A stretch of DNA of 15,344 nucleotides from Gemmatimonadota bacterium (GTDB lineage Bacteria > Gemmatimonadota > Gemmatimonadetes > Gemmatimonadales > Gemmatimonadaceae). The notes beneath the pieces are model-generated. The model did not search any database and was not told the DNA's origin. It was given only the letters and a program-made list of their open reading frames with translations. The stretch spans positions 1 to 15,344 of the forward strand of contig JAQBPZ010000240.1 in NCBI GenBank assembly GCA_028287225.1, written 5' to 3'. Below, one piece after another: positions 9,940-15,344 of the stretch. Position numbers and translations under genes: made by a program. Position 1 is the first letter of the stretch. Every line of letters begins with the position of its first letter.

Positions 9940-9975
9940 TCGCAGTCATTCGCGCTGTCGATTCGCAGTCATTCG
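9940..9975. repeat. 13-base direct repeat inside the right arm
   Basis: TCGCAGTCATTCG occurs at 9940-9952 and again at 9963-9975, exact, 23 bases apart. The left arm carries the complementary pair in degraded form: 9788-9800 has one change and 9811-9823 has two. So the arms themselves are built from a short tandem motif, and the right arm is the better preserved one. Confidence 0.75.
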
Positions 9976-10020
9976 GTACCCCCCCGACGGCCCAGCCCCC
10001 GTGGCGCCGACGAACGATGC

Positions 10021-10260
10021 TCACGCAGGCGATGCGTAGAGCTCGAGGTACCCACACTTGCTGCAGCGGTACGCCGTGACGGGGACCGACTCCTTCGGCT
10101 TGATCCCGGCGCTCATTCCCAGGAAACGCACCTCCTCGGGCGCCCCGGGCGTCCAGCGCGACTGCACCAGGCCGCGCTCCGTGGTATCCGGCATGTGCCC
10201 CAGCTCCATCATCGAGCTGCACCTGGGACACGTCATGCGCGCTGTCCGGGGATCACCCAT
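10021..10260 (-). CDS. small zinc-ribbon protein of unknown function
   Basis: The 79-residue protein has two CxxC knuckles, Cys11/Cys14 (TCPRCSS) and Cys66/Cys69 (RCSKCGYLELYA), separated by 51 residues that include a W and a FLGMSAGIK stretch. Four cysteines in this arrangement should bind one zinc. It resembles the short DUF6487-type proteins of the form CPxC...W...YRCxxCGYLExY; that family name is from memory and moderately sure. Function is unknown. The start ATG at 10260 lies three bases after the stop of the acyltransferase gene, so both are probably on one transcript; an ATG eight codons further in (MTCPRC) is the alternative. Its stop codon borders the palindromic element. Confidence 0.75.
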   Translation of the reverse strand: MGDPRTARMTCPRCSSMMELGHMPDTTERGLVQSRWTPGAPEEVRFLGMSAGIKPKESVPVTAYRCSKCGYLELYASPA

Positions 10261-10263
10261 CGG

Positions 10264-11307
10264 TCACCCGTCCCGTGGAAGCCTGATCCCGTAGCGCCCG
10301 ATGAACGTCGCCACCTCCTCCGTGAGCGGCGAGCCCCCCACCGACCGGCTCCGTCCTGCCAGGTCCAGCCAGTGCACTCCGCCGGCGCGCAGCGTGCTGC
10401 GCTCCCCCTCGGTGAGCGCGACCTCGGTCAGCACCGTATCGCCCCGCGCCGCCGCGAGCGCATTGCCCGGCGTCCGCCGCCACAGCAGCCCCCAGGTGCC
10501 TCGACCGGACATCGTGTACGCGCGGTAGTCGCCACGCACGTCGATGCTTGCGTGCTCGTACGTCGCGTATCGCTCGAACTCCGCCACCATGCGCGCCACC
10601 ATCTCCGCGCGCTCGGCCTCCGTGGGCACCGTGGGAAAGTCCGGCGCGGAGCGGATCACCTTCGCCGGACTGCCCACCGCGAGGCTGGACGGGGGAATCG
10701 TCCCCTGCACGAGCGAGTTCGCGCCGATCACGCTGCCGTCGCCGATCGTCGTGCCGGGCATGATGAACACGCGCCAGGGCAGCCAGACGCTGTTGCCGAG
10801 CGTCACCGGCTCGTACGTCACCGGGTAGCCGTCCATCGCGTTGAGCCACGAGCCGTGCGTGAAGATCAGGCAGTGCCCGCCGATGCCGGTGTCGTCGCCG
10901 ATGGTCACCGGCTTCGTGGGGTTGATCGACGCCATCTGGAGGATGATCGTGCGGCTGCCAAGCGTGAAGCTGGACTCCGGAAGCGACGGGCCGCCAACGA
11001 ACACCTGCTCGCGGATGCGCGCATCCTCGCCGATCTGGATCCGCTCGCACGCCACGTAGCTCATCGTGCCGATGCTCGAGAAGCGCCCGATGCGGATCGA
11101 CCGCCCGATCACCATCGCCAGCAGCCCGATCTCCACACCGTCCGCGATGTCCACCTCCTCGCCCAGGACGATGGCCCCGAACGCGAGCGTCGCCCCCTTG
11201 CCGATCCGGTAGCCGCGAAAGGTGCGGTACGCCCAGATCTTGATGGGGCTCGGGAGCCAGCCGTAGAGCGCGAGGTGCGCGAGCGGCAGTCGTTTCTTGC
11301 GGATCAT
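10264..11307 (-). CDS. hexapeptide-repeat (left-handed beta-helix) acyltransferase with C-terminal extension
   Basis: The 347-residue product (from ATG 11307; a GTG at 11316 would add three residues) has many [LIV]-G-x-x hexapeptide turns at about 35-220, for example IGKGATLAFGAIVLGEEV, IGRSIRIGRFSSIG, VTIGDDTGIGG and MPGTTIGDGSVIGANSLV, then the SLAVGSPAKVI ending common to maltose/galactoside O-acetyltransferase-like enzymes. The IFTHGSW segment supplies a likely catalytic His. About 120 residues follow (from about 227) that are not beta-helix and that I do not recognise. The likely reaction is acyl transfer from acyl-CoA to a sugar or lipid-linked sugar. The N-terminal PSPIKIWAYRTF stretch may touch the membrane. 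It diverges from the deacetylase gene, consistent with a polysaccharide-modification locus. No Shine-Dalgarno sequence is visible at the start. Confidence 0.88.
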   Translation of the reverse strand: MIRKKRLPLAHLALYGWLPSPIKIWAYRTFRGYRIGKGATLAFGAIVLGEEVDIADGVEIGLLAMVIGRSIRIGRFSSIGTMSYVACERIQIGEDARIREQVFVGGPSLPESSFTLGSRTIILQMASINPTKPVTIGDDTGIGGHCLIFTHGSWLNAMDGYPVTYEPVTLGNSVWLPWRVFIMPGTTIGDGSVIGANSLVQGTIPPSSLAVGSPAKVIRSAPDFPTVPTEAERAEMVARMVAEFERYATYEHASIDVRGDYRAYTMSGRGTWGLLWRRTPGNALAAARGDTVLTEVALTEGERSTLRAGGVHWLDLAGRSRSVGGSPLTEEVATFIGRYGIRLPRDG

Positions 11308-11428
11308 CGTGTGCACGCCGTAGAGTGCCGGTGTGCGGGGGGTGCGTCAAGCCTCGTATATTCTCACCCGCACGCCCGCACGGACGCCCGCCGGGCGTGC
11401 TGCACCCTCGCGACCTCCTCCCCTCGCC
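11308..11428. promoter_or_regulatory. divergent intergenic region, probable promoters for both directions
   Basis: This short gap separates the minus-strand acyltransferase from the plus-strand deacetylase. On the plus strand TATATT (11357-11362) is the only good -10-like hexamer in the area but lacks a clear -35 box. On the minus strand TTGACG (11350-11345) looks like a -35 box, with only a poor -10 (CACTCT, 11327-11322) 17 bases on, which would put transcription start within about ten bases of the acyltransferase start. The frame of the deacetylase is also open from GTG 11333 across this stretch. These are visual calls. Confidence 0.35.
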
Positions 11429-12877
11429 GTGCTCGCACTCGCACCCCTCGCTCTGCACGACGCGCCACTCGACACGGGAGAGCGCTTCGCGCTCGACCTG
11501 CTGCTCGACCTGTCGTGCGTGCTGCGCACGAACATGCCGAGGCCGGACGCGGACGACGTGCAGCTGCGCATCGTCGGTTCTGCTGCGAGCGACGCCCTCG
11601 GCGTCGGCGCCCTGCGTGGCGACGAATGGCTGCTCGTGGGCGACGGCGAGGTGCTGCTCGACCGGCGCGCGCTCGCCGTGGTGCGCGACGTCGCCGGCGG
11701 CGTCGCCGAGCAGCGGTCGGGCGCCGTCGATCGGTTCGGGCGCATTCCCGCCAGCGAGAATGCCCTCGTGCGGGAGGGCGGAGATCTCGAGCGGGATCCG
11801 GTGGTATCCGCCTTCGCACGCCGTCTCGCGGCCGCCGTCGCACGCGCTGCCGGCCGGCGGCGGGCGTTGTTCATCGCCCCATGGCCCGACGGACGGCGCT
11901 GGGCCGCCGCCCTCACGCACGACCTCGACGTCGTGGAGTGGTGGCCCGCGTTCACCGCGCTGCGGCTCGCCGAGCTGGCGCGCAAGGGCGAGCTGCGGCG
12001 CGCGCTCGCGGTGGTGCGTGCCGCCATCGCCACCGGCGGGCGCGACGTGGTCTGGCGCGGCGTGGACGAAGTGCTCCGCACCGAGCGCGCGCATGGCGTG
12101 CGCTCGAGCTGGTTCATCCTCACCGGCACGCCGACTCTGGCCACGGCGCGCGCGGGAGATCTCACGTACCGTCCCGAGGGCGCGCTCGCCCGGCGCATCC
12201 TCGGCGCGATCGCGGACGAGGGCCACGAGATCGGGCTGCACGGCAGCTTCGCGACGAGCGACGATCCGGCGCAGTTCGCGCTGCAGCGCGCCCGCCTCGC
12301 GGCGCTGGCGAGCACGGAGGCGGCTGGCGTGCGTCAGCACTACCTGCGGCTGCATGCCGCCACCACGCCCGCCGAGATGGCTCGCGCCGGCTTCGCGTAC
12401 GACTCCACCGCCGGCTTCCCCGACCGCAACGGGTTCCGGCTCGGCGTCGCGGACGTGGTGCCGTGCTGGAACGCGGCGCACGACGCCGTGCTCCCGCTCG
12501 ATGAGGCGCCCTTCTGCTGGATGGACCGGGCCCTGAGCAAGTACCGCGGCATCGAGGCGCCGGACGCGTGGATCGACGATGCGCTGGTGCTCGCCGACCG
12601 GTGCCGGGCGGTGCAGGGGATGTTCGTCGGCATCTGGCACCCCAACCTCACCCCCGCGCTCGGCTTTCCCGGCGCCCCGGCGGCGTACGCCAGGCTGGTT
12701 GCCGGCATCGTGGAGCTGGGCGCCCACGTGGCGCCCCTCGGTGAGCTCGTGGCATGGCGCCGGATGCGCCGCCGCGTCCGTGCCACCAGCGTCGGCCCCG
12801 ACGGCCGCATCTCGCTCAACGAGACGGACCCCGCCATCGTGCTGGTGCCTGCCGCCGAGGCGCTCGCGAATGGGTGA
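11429..12877 (+). CDS. polysaccharide deacetylase-fold protein, WbmS-like
   Basis: About 482 residues from GTG 11429. The N-terminal part (about 10-150, with ERFALDLLLDLSCV) resembles the pre-domain found on similar deacetylase-like proteins of polysaccharide clusters. The NodB-type domain starts at AALTHDLDVVEWW (160-172; Asp-x-Asp metal site), followed by SSWFILTG, HEIGLHGSFATSDD (His271), HYLRLHAATTP, FAYDSTAGFPDRNGFRLG (323-339) and WHPNLTPA (403-410). The second NodB motif has one His and Ser instead of HxxxH, as in WbmS-type members, so deacetylase activity is probable but not assured. The frame is open back to GTG 11333; 11429 is preferred because it places a beta strand first, but neither has a good ribosome site. 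The last eight bases overlap the GT4 gene. Confidence 0.85.
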   Translation: MLALAPLALHDAPLDTGERFALDLLLDLSCVLRTNMPRPDADDVQLRIVGSAASDALGVGALRGDEWLLVGDGEVLLDRRALAVVRDVAGGVAEQRSGAVDRFGRIPASENALVREGGDLERDPVVSAFARRLAAAVARAAGRRRALFIAPWPDGRRWAAALTHDLDVVEWWPAFTALRLAELARKGELRRALAVVRAAIATGGRDVVWRGVDEVLRTERAHGVRSSWFILTGTPTLATARAGDLTYRPEGALARRILGAIADEGHEIGLHGSFATSDDPAQFALQRARLAALASTEAAGVRQHYLRLHAATTPAEMARAGFAYDSTAGFPDRNGFRLGVADVVPCWNAAHDAVLPLDEAPFCWMDRALSKYRGIEAPDAWIDDALVLADRCRAVQGMFVGIWHPNLTPALGFPGAPAAYARLVAGIVELGAHVAPLGELVAWRRMRRRVRATSVGPDGRISLNETDPAIVLVPAAEALANG

Positions 12878-14054
12878 GGTGGAGCGGCTGCGCGTCCTGT
12901 TCCTCGCGCACGCATACCCGCGCTACCTGGGCGACCCCGTCGGCTCGTTCGTGCACAACCTCGCCGTCGCGCTGCGCAGCGAGGGGGTCGACGTGAGCGT
13001 GGTCGCGCCAGCGGCGGCCGGCCTCCCGCGCTTCGAGCGCCTGGACGGCATCCCCGTCCATCGCTTCCGCTATGCCCCCGAGCGCATGGAGACGTTGGCA
13101 TACACCGGGACGATGAGCGCACAGGTCCAGGGCGGGCTCCGGGGCAAGCTCGTGCTCGTCGCCTTCCTCGCCGCCGGACTCCGCGCCGCGCGTCGCGTGC
13201 GCTCCGCGGAGGGCGCCCGCGTGCTGCATGCCCACTGGTGGTTTCCCGGAGGCCTCGTGGCGCGTGCGCTGCGCCGCATCGCCGGCACTCCCTACGTCGT
13301 CACCCTGCATGGCTCGGATATCCGCCTCGCCGTTGGCTCCGGCCTCGCGCGAAGGCTCTTTCGCGGGGTCGTGCGTCACAGCGCGGCAATGACGGCCGTC
13401 TCGAGCTGGCTGGCCCGTGGCGCGCGCGATCTCGCCGGCGACCTCGCGGTGACGGTCGCGCCCATGCCGGTACTGGCGGATCTGTTCTTCGCCGACGACT
13501 CGCGCGACGCCGGCCAGCTGCTGTTCGTCGGGAAGCTCTCGCCGCAGAAGGGGCTCGACCGCCTGCTGCGCGCGATGTCCATGATGCGCGCGCGCCCGCG
13601 CCTCACCGTCGTGGGCGCGGGGCGCGTGGACGACGCGCACCTGCGGGCGCTCGCCGACTCGCTAGGCCTGGCCGAGCGCATCACCTGGCTCCCCCTGCTG
13701 ACGCAGCCGGAGCTCGCCGCCGAGTATCGTCGCGCGGCCATCCACGTCATTTCGGCGCTCGACGAAGGGCTCGGCCTCACCGCGGTGGAATCGCTGCTCA
13801 GCGAGACGCCGGTGGTGGCCTTCGAGTCGGGGGGGGTGCCGGACGTCGTGCTGCACGAGCGGACCGGCCTCCTCGTTCCGCCCGGCGATGAGCGCGCGCT
13901 CGCGGCGGCCCTGGACCGCCTCCTCGCCGACGATGCCCTGCGCACCAGCATGGGGGTGGCCGGACGAGCGCACGCGCTCTCCAGCTTCGGCGCGCGCGCC
14001 GTCGCGGCGCGCTATGCGGCGCTCTACCGTGCGGCCGCGGGACCACAGCACTGA
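12870..14054 (+). CDS. family 4 glycosyltransferase
   Basis: The 394-residue protein has the two-Rossmann GT-B fold. The N-terminal acceptor half begins VLFLAHAYPRYLGDPVGSFV with a glycine-poor but typical loop, then LHAHWWFPGG (119-128) and VVTLHGSDI (143-151). The C-terminal donor half has LLFVGKLSPQKGLDRLL (217-233, Lys227) and the E-x7-E motif in DEGLGLTAVES (Glu299, Glu307), then ESGGVPDVV and GLLVPPGD. These mark a retaining GT4 enzyme using a nucleotide-activated sugar. Sugar and acceptor cannot be told from sequence. The ATG at 12870 overlaps the deacetylase stop by eight bases and has GAGG nine bases upstream, so the two are co-translated and probably act on the same glycan. Confidence 0.94.
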   Translation: MGEVERLRVLFLAHAYPRYLGDPVGSFVHNLAVALRSEGVDVSVVAPAAAGLPRFERLDGIPVHRFRYAPERMETLAYTGTMSAQVQGGLRGKLVLVAFLAAGLRAARRVRSAEGARVLHAHWWFPGGLVARALRRIAGTPYVVTLHGSDIRLAVGSGLARRLFRGVVRHSAAMTAVSSWLARGARDLAGDLAVTVAPMPVLADLFFADDSRDAGQLLFVGKLSPQKGLDRLLRAMSMMRARPRLTVVGAGRVDDAHLRALADSLGLAERITWLPLLTQPELAAEYRRAAIHVISALDEGLGLTAVESLLSETPVVAFESGGVPDVVLHERTGLLVPPGDERALAAALDRLLADDALRTSMGVAGRAHALSSFGARAVAARYAALYRAAAGPQH

Positions 14055-14171
14055 ACGTGTGCACGATCACTGGCGTCGCGCCCGCCATCCGGTCACCTTT
14101 CATCCGCTCCGGCGACCTCGTCGCCATGGCGCGCCGCCGGTGCGCGAGCCTCACGCCGTCCTCACCTCTGG
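14055..14171. other. intergenic gap with small hairpin, no gene seen
   Basis: The 117 bases between the GT4 gene and the YfhO gene contain no credible start in frame and no clear promoter. GGCGAC (14111-14116) and GTCGCC (14120-14125) form a perfect six-base stem with a three-base loop, but no T run follows, so it is not a standard terminator. Confidence 0.4.
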
Positions 14172-15344
14172 ATGACGTCTTCCTCCCGTAGTCCCGCTGG
14201 GTCCGCAGCGCCCGCCGAGCTCGAGGCCCCCCGGCTCGCGGCGCTGTGGGCCGCGCTCACCTACGCGTTCTGCACGCTGACCCTCGCCTGGCCGGCGCTC
14301 ACCGGCGGGTTCCTCGTGAACCCCCGCAGCGACCAGTACATCGGTGGCTTCCCCGTGCGCGACTTCGCCGGGCAGGCGCTCAAGGCGGGGCAGGGGATCC
14401 CCCAGTGGAATCCGTACCTGTTCGGCGGCATGCCCTACATCGCCGCGATGGGCGTCGGCGACATCTTCTATCCCACCGCGCTGCTGCGCCAGCTCCTGCC
14501 GACGGACGTCGGCATGACCTGGGGCTTCGTGCTGCACCTGTTCCTCGCGGGCTGCTTCACCTACGGATTCCTCCGCGCGTGGGGGCTTCGCTTCTACCCG
14601 GCGCTGGTCGGCGGCATCGCGTTCATGATGAGCGGGGTCGTCGCCGGCCTCGTCTCGCCGGGTCACGACGGCAAGCTCTTCGTGAGCGCGCTCATGCCGC
14701 TCGCGCTCTGGATGCTCGTGCGCGGCGTGCGCGACGGACGCCTGTGGGCGTGGGGCGGGCTCGCGCTGACGATCGGCCTGGCGGTGCTCAGCCCGCACCC
14801 GCAGCTGCTCCAGTACATGCTGCTGGTCTGCGGCGCCTTCGCGCTGCTCCTTGCCTTCGGTCCCGCCGAGGACGGCACGCGCCTCGACCGCCGCACGGCC
14901 CTCGTCCGGCTCGGCCTCGCCACCGCGAGCGTCGTGCTCGGCTTCGCGATGGGCGCCGTGCAGTACCTGCCGGCCATCGAGTTCATCCCCTTCTCCCCAC
15001 GCGCCGGGGGCAAGGGCTACGAGTACGCGACGAGCTTCTCGCTCCCCTTCGAGGAGCTGATCAACACCTACCTGCCGCAGTTCAGCGGCTTGCTGAGCCG
15101 CTACTGGGGGCGCAACGGCATCCATCTCCACAGCGAGTACCTCGGCGCGGCGGTGCTGGTGCTCGTGAGCGCGTCGTTCGGCGGTACCACGCGCCGCGCG
15201 TTCCGGCGCTTCTGGATCGGCACGCTGATCATCTCGCTGCTCTGGGCCCTGGGCGGCAACACGCCCTTCTACCAGCTCGTCTACGCCCTCGTGCCGGGAA
15301 CGAAGTTCTTCCGCGCGCCCAGCACCATGCTCATGGTGGTGGGG
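14172..15344 (+). CDS. YfhO-family multi-spanning membrane protein (3' end outside window)
   Basis: The first 391 residues of a longer protein; the frame is still open at the window end. After a polar Ser/Ala/Pro-rich start (2-22) there is a first membrane helix (about 25-45), a large extracytoplasmic loop with DQYIGGFPVRDF and PQWNPYLFGGMPYIAAMGVGDIFYP (split across 75-100), then repeated hydrophobic helices and an H-D motif in SPGHDGKLFVSAL. The QWNPYLFGGMP loop and multi-helix layout match the YfhO family (GT-C-like fold; B. subtilis YfhO is linked to glycosylation of teichoic acid). Family members are usually 700-900 residues. The only in-frame start after the previous stop is ATG 14172. 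With the GT4 and deacetylase genes upstream it may add a sugar from a lipid carrier, an inference. Confidence 0.88.
   Translation, partial: MTSSSRSPAGSAAPAELEAPRLAALWAALTYAFCTLTLAWPALTGGFLVNPRSDQYIGGFPVRDFAGQALKAGQGIPQWNPYLFGGMPYIAAMGVGDIFYPTALLRQLLPTDVGMTWGFVLHLFLAGCFTYGFLRAWGLRFYPALVGGIAFMMSGVVAGLVSPGHDGKLFVSALMPLALWMLVRGVRDGRLWAWGGLALTIGLAVLSPHPQLLQYMLLVCGAFALLLAFGPAEDGTRLDRRTALVRLGLATASVVLGFAMGAVQYLPAIEFIPFSPRAGGKGYEYATSFSLPFEELINTYLPQFSGLLSRYWGRNGIHLHSEYLGAAVLVLVSASFGGTTRRAFRRFWIGTLIISLLWALGGNTPFYQLVYALVPGTKFFRAPSTMLMVVG

Larger units (their letters stand above)
9742..10022. repeat. long imperfect inverted repeat (MITE-like palindromic element) between convergent genes
   Basis: The gap 9700-10020 holds no gene and is mostly this palindrome. 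Perfect pairs are 9758-9778 with 9986-10006 (21 bases) and 9789-9816 with 9947-9974 (28 bases). Between them the arms differ by a one-base gap and two substitutions, in a G run. Farther in, 9819-9825 pairs with 9938-9944 after a two-base mismatch, and 9742-9748 pairs with 10016-10022 outside the main arms at the same spacing. The right outer end touches the stop codon of the minus-strand gene. No transposase is present and I see no clear target-site duplication. It could be a non-autonomous mobile element, a bidirectional terminator-like RNA hairpin, or a genome-wide repeat family. Confidence 0.9.

Noticed and set aside
9736..10028. Target-site duplication flanking the inverted repeat
   Set aside because: I compared flanks outside 9742/10022 and outside 9758/10006 and found no direct repeat longer than two or three bases, so insertion by transposition is not shown.
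9731..10231. Minus-strand open frame of 166 codons crossing the palindromic element
   Set aside because: It runs across the inverted repeat and most of the zinc-ribbon gene in another frame, without any motif. The zinc-ribbon frame has four well-placed cysteines and is the better call.
10195..12504. Very long open frame of 769 codons on the plus strand
   Set aside because: It overlaps the minus-strand acyltransferase and the plus-strand deacetylase, both of which show clear family motifs. Its translation is Arg/Ala/His-rich with no recognisable motif, typical of an antisense frame in GC-rich DNA.
14111..14125. Rho-independent terminator after the GT4 gene
   Set aside because: The stem is only six pairs and no T run follows; the next gene is on the same strand 46 bases later.

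Overview
The window is a very GC-rich stretch of a chromosome from a Gram-negative (diderm, LPS-making) bacterium. Dense packing, the order pyrG-kdsA-kdsC-kdsD-lptC-lptA-lptB-rpoN and the protein character suggest a Gemmatimonadota-like organism. That taxonomic call is inference: no rRNA or other marker is present, and a similar gene order is known from delta-proteobacteria.

Region 1 (1-8711, plus strand) is one tightly packed operon. It holds the 3' part of CTP synthase (pyrG), three genes of the Kdo branch (kdsA, kdsC, kdsD), three genes of the LPS transport machine (lptC, a long lptA/OstA-like gene, and lptB with an unusual N-terminal extension), sigma-54 (rpoN) and a family 2 glycosyltransferase. 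Every junction overlaps by 1 or 4 bases (TGATG or ATGA), so translation is probably coupled throughout. The logic is coherent: arabinose-5-P to Kdo-8-P to Kdo, CTP for its activation (kdsB is not in the window), then export of finished LPS. A membrane protein of the lysyl-PG-synthase/UPF0104 flippase-like family (8749-9699) follows 37 bases later.

Region 2 (9700-10020) has no gene. It is almost filled by a long imperfect inverted repeat: arms of about 60-70 bases, a centre of about 120 bases that carries its own hairpin. It lies exactly between two convergent transcription units and looks like a MITE-like palindromic element or a bidirectional terminator-like structure.

Region 3 (10021-11307, minus strand) holds a small zinc-ribbon protein and, upstream of it, a left-handed beta-helix (hexapeptide) acyltransferase with an additional C-terminal domain.

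Region 4 (11429-15344, plus strand) diverges from region 3 across a short probable promoter region. It encodes a WbmS/NodB-like polysaccharide deacetylase-fold protein, an overlapping GT4 glycosyltransferase, and the first 391 residues of a YfhO-type multi-spanning membrane protein cut by the window end. Regions 3 and 4 look like a surface-polysaccharide or glycoconjugate locus. The most unusual items are the LptB fusion, the long palindromic element and the oversized LptA-like protein. I found no tRNA, rRNA, CRISPR array, transposase or phage gene.
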